Shown here in pieces: positions 1 through 6,600 of a DNA stretch of 44,903 bases. The stretch's first letter is position 1. Every line of letters begins with the position of its first letter. A program made the translations under genes and the position numbers. Origin of the DNA: Dehalococcoidia bacterium (lineage in GTDB: Bacteria; Chloroflexota; Dehalococcoidia; Dehalococcoidales; W498); contig DUFC01000034.1 in the NCBI GenBank assembly GCA_011191875.1, forward strand, positions 64,847 through 109,749, given 5' to 3'. The notes beneath the pieces are model-generated. The model was not told the DNA's origin. It ran no database searches and saw nothing but the letters and a program-made list of their open reading frames with translations.

Positions 1-801
1 GTGTATAGAGAGAAAATTAAGGAAATGTGGGGCAGATATCCACTAGACTTCCACGGCTGCACCGAAGCTATCCTGATAGCCATGCAGACCTGGGACTACC
101 AGGCTATGACCTTCATCCCCCACCTCAATTTCTTTGAATTCATCCCGGAGGAGGAAAGCATTAAATCCTGGCAGGACCCAACATACCAACCATCACCCTT
201 GTTGCTAAACGAGATTAAGCCAGGTAACTATGAGCTGGTCATTACTAGCTTCCATGGCGGCCCATTTATCAGATATAGACTAGGGCACCTGGTTAAAATA
301 ACATCGCTACGCAATGAACAGCTCAACATAGACATCCCTCAGATGGTCTTCCTCTCCCGTATAGATGACCAGATTGATATTGCCGGTTTTACCCGGCTAT
401 CAGAAAAAGTTATCTGGCAAGCTATAGAGAACACAGGAATAGCTTACGCGGGTTGGACGGCACGCAAAGAGGTTAAGGATAAACCGGTACTACACCTGTA
501 CATTGAGCTCAGGGAAAACGGGCATGTTCCTGAGGAGCAAGTAGCTGAATCTGTGCATCTGGAACTCAAAAGATTGGATGCTCCCTATGCTGACCTGGAA
601 TCATTCACCGGTTTAAGACCGCTAGAGGTCACCATACTTCCCGAAAATGCCTTTCACCTCTATAAACTAAGACAGCAAGCCGCCGGTGCTGAGCTAGCCC
701 ATCTGAAGCCACCCCATCTTAACCCATCTGATGGCGCGATAAATTTCCTGGTCAATACCGCCGGCAAAGTAGTAACGACAAGGCATAAAGTAGAAGCGTA
801 A
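1..801 (+). CDS. GH3-family acyl-adenylating protein, C-terminal part (5' end outside window)
   Basis: The reading frame is open from the first base, so this is the tail of a longer gene; the GTG at base 1 need not be the real start. The 266 visible residues resemble the GH3 (auxin-responsive promoter) branch of the acyl-adenylate-forming superfamily: FFEFIP at about 44-49, then a stretch at 76-96 containing YELVITS and RYRLGH, equivalent to the GH3 pattern of a Tyr-Glu-Leu-Val strand followed by an Arg-Tyr-Arg-hydrophobic-Gly signature. A C-terminal cap-like domain with about 120 residues follows. Plant GH3 enzymes join amino acids to acyl acids; bacterial members are mostly uncharacterised, so the substrate cannot be stated. 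The family call is fairly secure, the function is not. A strong hairpin follows the stop codon. Confidence 0.7.
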   Translation: MYREKIKEMWGRYPLDFHGCTEAILIAMQTWDYQAMTFIPHLNFFEFIPEEESIKSWQDPTYQPSPLLLNEIKPGNYELVITSFHGGPFIRYRLGHLVKITSLRNEQLNIDIPQMVFLSRIDDQIDIAGFTRLSEKVIWQAIENTGIAYAGWTARKEVKDKPVLHLYIELRENGHVPEEQVAESVHLELKRLDAPYADLESFTGLRPLEVTILPENAFHLYKLRQQAAGAELAHLKPPHLNPSDGAINFLVNTAGKVVTTRHKVEA

Positions 802-867
802 GCATACTTCGTAATCTCAATGGTTAATGACCACATTGCTGATTATATGAGGTCAACTAAACGATAG

Positions 868-903
868 GAAGCAGGTAGCAACTTCAATCTTGCTACCTGC
901 TTC
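868..903 (+). terminator. Strong 14-bp hairpin after the GH3-like gene
   Basis: Bases 868-881 pair perfectly with 890-903, leaving an 8-base loop. Only a weak T-rich tail (actttatat) follows. It sits 67 bases after the stop codon and just before the next promoter, so it most likely ends transcription of the GH3-like gene. Confidence 0.7.
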
Positions 904-937
904 ACTTTATATAAAACTCCCCTACACCATATTCCTA

Positions 938-966
938 TTGACAACACCAAAGCTGTAAGTCATAAT
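938..966 (+). promoter_or_regulatory. Sigma-70-type promoter for the signalling gene
   Basis: TTGACA at 938-943, a 17-base spacer, and CATAAT at 961-966. It lies about 60 bases ahead of the start codon at 1029 and after the hairpin at 868-903. Confidence 0.6.
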
Positions 967-1028
967 TGAGGTAACAATACATAACGATTGTTGTGAATTG
1001 TCTTTAGTTATCAGAGGGGAATTCTGGG

Positions 1029-3533
1029 ATGAATTTATGGGCCTTAATACCTCTCATCAGTTGTCTAGCTTTTACTGTCTTATTTTTACTAGTCTTACCA
1101 CAAGCCAAAAGACGAGTAGATAAGGTATTTTCTCTATTTCTTCTTGCCTCCGGGGTATGGAGTTTTACCTCTTTCATGCTCGTCCTGAACCCCACTACCT
1201 CTTCCCCGTCTTTACTTTTCTGGAACGGGCTGGTTATCACGGCAATACCGTGGGTAGCTATTTGTTACTATCATTTAGTCAGGGCTTACAATAACAAGCC
1301 TGGCGGTATAGGGTTATATATTGGTTATGTGTTTGTGCTAGCTATTCTGATATTTAGCCTTGGTGGTTATGTGGTTAAGAGTGCCCATATGGTCGATGGA
1401 TTTCTGCACCATGACATTGCACCGTGGGACTATATTATAGCTGCTATCCTCGTTCCCTTTGTCACTCTCACAATTATTATGCTAGCTAAGAGATACCGTA
1501 GCTCAACAGACCCAATTGACCGCAATAGAACAATGTACTTAATCACCGGCTGGAGCATATTAGTACTTATCAGTTATATTACTCCCTTCACCCCGGCTCT
1601 AGCTGGCTTGCCTACAGACCACCTTGGTAACCTGGCCAATGCCCTAATAATTGCTTATGCCATTTCCAGGCTCCACCTGCTTGATGTCAAGCTGGTGGCA
1701 CGGAGAGGACTGACCTACTTCATCTTAGTTATCGCTCTCATTAGCGTATATACAGGTACGGTATTGCTTGGGCGCACGTTCCTTCCTGACCAGCCATTTT
1801 ACAGTATCGTATTATTTGCCGCTTTTCTAGTTCTCCTGCTGGCATTACTGGCCCGTCCACTAAGGTATGTCATCCAAGAATGGGTAGACCGTATCTTCTA
1901 CCGAGGAACATATGCCTACCGTCAGACGCTATTAAGCTTCAGAAGTAAAATGGGCTATAAACTTAACCTGGATGAGCTGGCCAGCGAAATGTTACCGGCA
2001 ATAACCAATGCTCTACGTGTAACCCAAGCCAGACTATTATTTCAAGACACGAACAGCAGTGATTTTACCACACAGTTTACTTACCCAGAAACAGAAGGAG
2101 ATGAGTTTAGATTTAATGCTGATAACCCGATTGCATCCTGGATGGTTAAAGAGAATACCCCCATTGGCGTAGAGCATCTTGATAGCATTCCAGAACTTAA
2201 AGGACTATGGGAGGCAGAAAGGGAACAATTGACTTCATCTAATATAGGGCTGTTATGCCCTATTAGAAGCCGAGATAGGCTAGTCGGTATTCTAGCCCTG
2301 GGTAAAAAGAAGTCAGGCGCCCTTTACTCTCATGAGGATTTGGAATTAGTAATGAGCATAGCCAGTCAAGCTAGCATTCTTATTGAAAATGCCCAGCTTT
2401 ATGCTCAGGCGAACATAAGGGCAGATACTGATGGACTGACTGGTTTATATAACCACCGCCATTTCCACAAGTGCCTGGAGCAGGAAATTGCTCGAGGTAC
2501 CCGTTTCGGCAGCATATATTCCTTAATAATGCTGGATGTGGACCTCTTTAAAGCCTACAACGATACCTACGGTCATTTAGCTGGGGACCAGGTTCTACGA
2601 AAGATTGGAGAGTGTATCGTAGATTCAATCCGAACCGTGGATACGGCCTTTCGCTATGGGGGAGAGGAATTCACCGTTATTCTGCCTGAGTCACACCTTG
2701 ATGACGCTTATAAGGTGGCAGAGCGCATTCGTCAAATAATTGAATCAAAAATGTCTTCCAGCGCGATGCCAATAACTGTCAGTCTTGGGGTAGCTACCTG
2801 GCCATCTGATGGCTTGATGAGAGAGGAAGTCATTGCTTGTGCTGATGCTGCTCTATACCGAGCCAAACAAACAGGAAGAAATCGGACATGTTTATCTTCG
2901 GATATACTGAAACCAGAAGTACTGGTGGCAAGCGCTGAGCTTGAAACGCGGCCAAAAGCATTGAGTATAATCTATGCCTTAGCCGCTACCGTCGATGCTA
3001 AAGACCACCGTACCTACGGACATTCTAAAAAAGTCAGTGACTATGCGGTAGTTCTAGCTCAAGCGGTTGGTCTACCCCCAGAGAGAATATCTACCATCCG
3101 TGCTGCCGGGCTGCTACATGATATAGGCAAAATCGCTATTCCTGATTTTATACTCAATAAAGAAGGATCCCTGACTGAAGATGAGTGGGAACCAGTTAAA
3201 GCTCATCCTAGGCTTGGGGTAGAGATACTCAGGCATGTCATTGATTTAGTTAATTGCCTACCGGCTATCTTGCATCATCATGAACACTACAACGGTAAAG
3301 GCTATCCTTCTGGTTTAAAAGGGGATAGCATTCCTCTAGAAGCTCGTATTTTGTCTATAACTGATGCCTATGATGCCATTACTTCCCCGCGACCTTATCA
3401 TAAGCAGCTACCACCGCAGCAAGCACTTGATGAATTAAGACACTATGCCGGAATTCAATTTGATCCTGAACTGGTAGATATCTTTTGTAAGATTATGGAG
3501 CAAACTCTATTAGAAGGGTTAGAAATAAAATAG
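1029..3533 (+). CDS. Membrane-bound GAF / GGDEF / HD-GYP signalling protein
   Basis: This 834-residue protein has four parts. Residues 1 to about 270 form a run of hydrophobic helices resembling the seven- or eight-helix sensor of histidine-kinase N-termini. A GAF-like ligand domain lies at about 300-455. A diguanylate cyclase domain at about 460-620 has GGEEF at 544-548, an accepted active variant of the GGDEF loop. An HD-GYP phosphodiesterase domain at about 645-830 has the HD pair at 697-698 (HDIGK) and GYP at 758-760. It could therefore both make and break cyclic di-GMP in response to a membrane or ligand signal; which activity dominates cannot be told. The start is supported by AGAGGGGA eight bases upstream and by a promoter at 938-966. 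The gene stands alone, with no partner regulator beside it. Confidence 0.88.
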   Translation: MNLWALIPLISCLAFTVLFLLVLPQAKRRVDKVFSLFLLASGVWSFTSFMLVLNPTTSSPSLLFWNGLVITAIPWVAICYYHLVRAYNNKPGGIGLYIGYVFVLAILIFSLGGYVVKSAHMVDGFLHHDIAPWDYIIAAILVPFVTLTIIMLAKRYRSSTDPIDRNRTMYLITGWSILVLISYITPFTPALAGLPTDHLGNLANALIIAYAISRLHLLDVKLVARRGLTYFILVIALISVYTGTVLLGRTFLPDQPFYSIVLFAAFLVLLLALLARPLRYVIQEWVDRIFYRGTYAYRQTLLSFRSKMGYKLNLDELASEMLPAITNALRVTQARLLFQDTNSSDFTTQFTYPETEGDEFRFNADNPIASWMVKENTPIGVEHLDSIPELKGLWEAEREQLTSSNIGLLCPIRSRDRLVGILALGKKKSGALYSHEDLELVMSIASQASILIENAQLYAQANIRADTDGLTGLYNHRHFHKCLEQEIARGTRFGSIYSLIMLDVDLFKAYNDTYGHLAGDQVLRKIGECIVDSIRTVDTAFRYGGEEFTVILPESHLDDAYKVAERIRQIIESKMSSSAMPITVSLGVATWPSDGLMREEVIACADAALYRAKQTGRNRTCLSSDILKPEVLVASAELETRPKALSIIYALAATVDAKDHRTYGHSKKVSDYAVVLAQAVGLPPERISTIRAAGLLHDIGKIAIPDFILNKEGSLTEDEWEPVKAHPRLGVEILRHVIDLVNCLPAILHHHEHYNGKGYPSGLKGDSIPLEARILSITDAYDAITSPRPYHKQLPPQQALDELRHYAGIQFDPELVDIFCKIMEQTLLEGLEIK

Positions 3534-3760
3534 AATCAGGCAGTATCCCTACTATCTGGACTACGCATTAACGGCCTTCACACTCATTGAGAAGAGTCAC
3601 TACCGACCTTAAATCTGCGCAGCTATAGTGGAACAAACCCCCTTCATACTAGCCAGCCTTATCATCCAATAATTGTCCAGAATGTGCAACCCAATTAATA
3701 AAAGCTTATTTTGTTACTTCATCACGCAATAGAGTAAATTGTTCAATACCTCTTTGACCA
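3534..3760. other. Intergenic stretch with a 13-bp direct repeat of the cobO 3' end
   Basis: No gene is visible. The sequence ttcaatacctctt occurs at 3742-3754 and again at 3767-3779, the second copy being the last codons of cobO. This may be a short slippage duplication of the gene end. No clear terminator was found between the two convergent genes. Confidence 0.5.
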
Positions 3761-4300
3761 TTAGTATTCAATACCTCTTCGCACTGTGATGCCGCTGGTG
3801 AGTGGGTGTTTAATCGCTGTCATTTCCGTAACCAAGTCTGCTTGACGGACAATTTCTTCAGATGCACCACGCCCGGTTAAAATTAACTCCACTCCTTCAG
3901 GCTTTTTGCCCATCAAATTCTTTACCTGCTCAGTGGTTGCTAGCCCCTCACTTACCGCAACGAATATCTCATCTAGGATGACCATGTTATAGTTGCCATT
4001 AAGCATTGTCTCCTCAGCAAAGGTCAGAGTTCGCTCAGTAGTCAAACGAAGTTCCTCCAAAGTCTGGTCAAATGTGCTCTTATTGTTTAGCTGCACTATA
4101 TCAAAGGGGTGGTATTTGGAGATAAAAAGATGCTCACCACAAGTACGGTCGCCCTTTACAAACTGAATGACGATGACCTTCATTCCCTGCCCCACTGTTC
4201 TTAGTGCCAGTCCTAAAGCCGCTGTGGTTTTGCCCTTGCCATCGCCAGTATAGACATGAATCAATCCTTTTGAAGCCCCTTCTTTCATCCTGTTACTCAT
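3761..4300 (-). CDS. cobO: Cob(I)yrinic acid a,c-diamide / cob(I)alamin adenosyltransferase (CobO/BtuR type)
   Basis: The 179-residue protein opens with the family signature HVYTGDGKGKTTAALG, whose GDGKGKTT is the P-loop that binds ATP. The VIVIQFVKGD segment and the later VILDEI acidic strand are also typical of CobA/CobO/BtuR proteins. The enzyme transfers the adenosyl group of ATP to reduced corrinoids, giving coenzyme B12 forms, in de novo synthesis or salvage. Its start codon overlaps the end of a decayed radical SAM reading frame (stop at 4293-4295), suggesting the two were once translationally coupled. No cobalamin riboswitch was recognised nearby. Length and motifs are normal for the family, so the gene appears intact. 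Confidence 0.93.
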   Translation of the reverse strand: MSNRMKEGASKGLIHVYTGDGKGKTTAALGLALRTVGQGMKVIVIQFVKGDRTCGEHLFISKYHPFDIVQLNNKSTFDQTLEELRLTTERTLTFAEETMLNGNYNMVILDEIFVAVSEGLATTEQVKNLMGKKPEGVELILTGRGASEEIVRQADLVTEMTAIKHPLTSGITVRRGIEY

Positions 4301-4720
4301 CGACGCCCTCTTGCACTATTTCATAGATGGTATCTATATCGAGGCTGCATGGATAGACTAATCTGGTTGGTGCATTATGCATTATTTTCTTTCCTCTGGC
4401 ATAATCAATGAATACTCTTTTGGTTTAGCATTCAGTTAGCTTCATTTTCTCAGCCAATTGCCGGGCATAGGTCTGACCAGTACAGTGACCACTTTAGTGC
4501 TCATGGTCAGGACAAGTGAGCCAATAGTGGGGTGAGTTGATAAACTGCCGACACCTCTGCAAATTAACGCCTACTCCATCGGTGAAACCTTGCTCTAGAA
4601 CATTACCCAGGTAAAAACTCGTTGAAGCCTGCTAGTAAAGCACAAGGATAAGCATCACCATCAGGTTTCACCATGAGCAACTGCTCTGTGTCAAAATATC
4701 ATTGGTGTCGGCATCTTACC
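4293..4720 (-). pseudogene. Decayed radical SAM protein, SPASM/C-terminal part only
   Basis: Reading the minus strand downward from about 4720 gives a coherent but broken protein. VKPDGDAYPC is a SPASM-type segment (a Pro-Asp-Gly turn before an iron-sulfur cysteine). The frame then shifts near 4600 and continues as GNVLEQGF, a cysteine-rich part with CPDHEH and GHCTG, and a tail ending EIVQEGVDE whose stop overlaps the cobO start by eight bases. In-frame stops occur at 4494-4496 and 4425-4427. The pattern 'PDG-x-YPC ... GNV ... RC ... CP-x-H ... C-x-G' is that of SPASM maturases. The radical SAM core with its CxxxCxxC was not found upstream, so the gene is both frameshifted and truncated. The original substrate is unknown. 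Confidence 0.72.
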
Positions 4721-4724
4721 CCAC

Positions 4725-4874
4725 GGCTAGGGAAGATAGCTCATGCACTCTACCTCACTAAACCTGACCCTTCTTCCGCTCATAAGTGCCATCTCACCCG
4801 CCTGCCTAAGAGCGGCACTTAAAGAGCGTGCTGCCAAAGAAGGGTCTGCCTGTCTCACGCTATCTTCCCTAGCC
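4725..4874. repeat. Perfect 16-bp inverted repeat bounding a 150-bp segment
   Basis: GGCTAGGGAAGATAGC at 4725-4740 is the exact reverse complement of 4859-4874. The arms are 118 bases apart, too far for a simple terminator. No target-site duplication is obvious at the edges. It could be a small non-autonomous element (MITE-like) or chance within decayed sequence. Confidence 0.5.
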
Positions 4875-4930
4875 ATTTCTATTAGTCTCATCAAGCAAAA
4901 TCGGTGGTTTAAATAGACTGCTTCTCTGGT
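4727..4930 (-). pseudogene. 67-codon open frame of unknown origin, probably a gene fragment
   Basis: This frame runs 67 codons between stops on the minus strand and crosses both arms of the 16-bp inverted repeat. The translation is protein-like: it includes LIEMAREDS, SLAARSLSAALRQAG and an SGRRVRF segment with many Arg, Ala and Glu residues. An ATG lies inside it (CLMRL). No family was recognised and no ribosome-binding site is evident. It lies just upstream of the decayed SPASM frame on the same strand, so it may be part of that gene or of an unrelated lost gene. Confidence 0.35.
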
Positions 4931-5154
4931 TCAAATTATAATTTAAAAAAGTAACTTAAATTGATTATATACAATTTAATTTGATTATAATATAACTTAA
5001 TCGTTTTGTCAATAGCTCAAAACTTGGTAATAATCGTCATCTTACAAGAAAGGCAAAAGGAAACTAGAAGGAGCATTATAAGTACTCAAATGTTGAATTA
5101 TCCCAGATTTCTATTTTTGCTTAAGTCCAGGAGCCGGTAACTCAGACCCTATTC
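4931..5154. other. AT-rich stretch without a gene
   Basis: No coding region was found. The part from about 4935 to 5000 is very AT-rich and contains two similar units (ttaaattgattata and ttaatttgattata). It could hold an old promoter for the decayed minus-strand genes, but no convincing pair of hexamers was picked out. Confidence 0.4.
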
Positions 5155-5513
5155 CTATAGCTTTTTAAGTAGGCCGGGTATTGCATCATCACTACAGACT
5201 GTGAGTAATGATAAACCAGAGTGAGCTGCTTTAATAGCTACCTCTGTCACACTATAGAAATAGTAAGGTTCAGTACTTATTCACCATAGAGGTAATGACT
5301 TTACTAAACAGCATTGGCACTTTCAGGTGGATGCATAGTTGAATAGATTGTCGATATACTTCCAGTAAAGCAGGGAACAATGGTCTTCACTTCCCATAGG
5401 TTGGTCATCCGAAAGAAAGGAATATTGGCACGCCCTAATATGCATTGGCACTGCCAGATACAAACTTCGGTTTGACACCATATCAGACAAACCACTATGC
5501 TATCTGATGGCAC
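5155..5513 (-). pseudogene. Degenerate coding-like sequence, family unknown
   Basis: Two minus-strand pieces read like protein but lie in different phases. One is a 69-codon frame at 5304-5513 containing GRANIPFFRMTNLWEVK. The other is a 31-codon frame at 5155-5250 containing VTEVAIKAAHSGLSLLTV and ending DDAIPGLLKKL. Between them are stops and frame changes. This is what a decayed gene would look like, though chance cannot be excluded. No function is proposed. Confidence 0.3.
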
Positions 5514-5573
5514 TTGGTAGCATGTATGGCTTCAATCTTCGGAAACGGAGGGTCGTAGGTTCGAATCCATCTA
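5510..5573 (+). pseudogene. tRNA-like remnant
   Basis: GGTTCGAATCC at 5558-5568 is a textbook T-loop, preceded by GGGTCGTA as in real tRNAs. TTGGTAG upstream resembles a D-loop, and CTTCGGAAACGGAG forms a 5-bp GAAA-capped stem like a long variable arm. However, the T-stem partner (CCATC) does not pair with GTAGG, and no acceptor or anticodon stem could be closed. I read it as a broken tRNA or a tRNA fragment left by recombination, not a working gene. Confidence 0.4.
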
Positions 5574-5574
5574 G

Positions 5575-5730
5575 GCGCTTACCCGAATCATTCCCTTATG
5601 CAAACATTTTACTAACATCCCCTGCTTCAATTGGCCACAGTTTGAAAAGCTTATCGAAGCGCTCAGCGGCGGACTTGCCAGTTCTGTGCAGAAGATGACC
5701 AAGAAGCTACTGGGAGAAAAAGTCAAGTGA
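5575..5730 (+). pseudogene. C-terminal gene fragment without a start, fused against the tRNA-like remnant
   Basis: A 51-codon frame opens immediately after the tRNA-like sequence and ends with a TGA overlapping the GTG start of the next gene. The translation is protein-like, with IPCFNWPQFEKLIEAL, then SGGLASSVQKM and an alkaline tail KKLLGEKVK. There is no usable start codon until a Met close to the end. The likeliest explanation is the last part of a gene whose front was lost when this junction formed. The family is not recognised. Confidence 0.4.
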
Positions 5731-6305
5731 AAAGCAGTGTCCGTAAATGGTTGGAAGAGTCTATCGAGAAGGTATTAAAACATATTGGTATCGAAAAGGG
5801 GCAAAAGGTATTGGATTTTGGCTGCGGCCACGGCAACTACACTATCCCCGTTGCGAGGTTAGTCGGAGAACAGGCTCTAGTTTATGCACTAGATGAAGAT
5901 AAAGCTACCTTAGACCAATTAATGAGCAAGGTTAAATCAATTGGTTTGAAGAATATAACGAGGTTAGACCCATTAGACAAGACACGAATAGGGCTCGATA
6001 ATGAATCCGTTGACGTGGTTCTTCTCTACGATGTTCTACACTACTATTACTTTCCCAAAGAAAATGATAGAAGACAGCTATTACGTGAGGTTTATCGAGT
6101 GTTGAAACCCAATGGCCTTCTATCATTCTATCCGACCCATCTTGAGCCTCATATGGAGCCAAAACTGGCCGATGTTAGGAAAGAAATAGAGGAGTCATAT
6201 TTCCACGAAGAAGATGAATACATCGGTATGACTATGTTTCACGATGATAATGTTGAGAAGGGCACCGTCATTAATTTCAGGAAGGTAAATGCTATTATAG
6301 AGTAA
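5727..6305 (+). CDS. Class I SAM-dependent methyltransferase
   Basis: This 192-residue protein has a Rossmann-type SAM-binding fold. Motif I is VLDFGCGHGNYTIP at about residues 28-41, an acidic strand end (ALDED) follows, then the VDVVLLYDVLHYY strand of motif IV and the LREVYRVLKPNGLL post-motif helix and strand typical of the Methyltransf_11/25 families. The substrate is unknown. It starts at GTG 5727, with GGAG eleven bases upstream, and the start overlaps the stop of a headless fragment, so it may once have been translationally coupled to a lost gene. It is shorter than many relatives but shows no internal break. Confidence 0.82.
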   Translation: MKSSVRKWLEESIEKVLKHIGIEKGQKVLDFGCGHGNYTIPVARLVGEQALVYALDEDKATLDQLMSKVKSIGLKNITRLDPLDKTRIGLDNESVDVVLLYDVLHYYYFPKENDRRQLLREVYRVLKPNGLLSFYPTHLEPHMEPKLADVRKEIEESYFHEEDEYIGMTMFHDDNVEKGTVINFRKVNAIIE

Positions 6306-6377
6306 CGTTCTGGCTGATATTCTATTTCCCTGGGACTAGGAGTTGGGGCTGCTTTAGCCTCAAAAGCCTGTTAATAA

Positions 6378-6406
6378 TTGACATTTATTCTAGTAGAAAT
6401 TAGAAT
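6378..6406 (+). promoter_or_regulatory. Near-consensus sigma-70 promoter for the glutamine synthetase-like unit
   Basis: TTGACA at 6378-6383, a 17-base spacer, and TAGAAT at 6401-6406. Transcription should begin near 6413, just ahead of the start-less frame at 6424-6600 and the gene at 6597. Confidence 0.72.
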
Positions 6407-6423
6407 TTGTCCTAGAACATTAA

Positions 6424-6600
6424 GGGGAAGTTGTTATCGTTTCATGGCTAGTTCCTACCCAGTATGATGCAGATAAGGTAAAAGGAAATCCCTTAATAAA
6501 TTCTGTTATCAAAGCGGTAGGGGAAGTTATTGAGGATAATAATAAAAAAAATTTAAAAGACCTTGTATTTAATTCAAGAAAGGCGGTGAGCAACCTGTGA
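6424..6600 (+). pseudogene. 58-codon open frame without a start codon, coupled to the next gene
   Basis: Immediately after an in-frame TAA, 58 codons read through to a TGA at 6598-6600 that overlaps the GTG start of the next gene. The translation is coherent (SWLVPTQYDADKVKGNPL, then VIKAVGEVIEDNNKKNL, ending FNSRKAVSNL). It lies downstream of a strong promoter, and AAGGGGAAG resembles a ribosome-binding site, but ATG, GTG and TTG are all absent in this phase. Either one base was lost or gained near 6430, where a TTG lies in another phase, or this is a truncated gene. No family was recognised. Confidence 0.4.

Noticed and set aside
4301-4320. Cobalamin riboswitch upstream of cobO or the ECF operon
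   Set aside because: I looked for the B12-box (GCCACTG-like) and its neighbours upstream of cobO and of the lipoprotein gene, and did not find it.
5507-5698. 63-codon plus-strand open frame starting within the tRNA-like remnant
   Set aside because: Its translation is low in family resemblance and basic throughout; the alternative phase ending at 5730 is far more protein-like.
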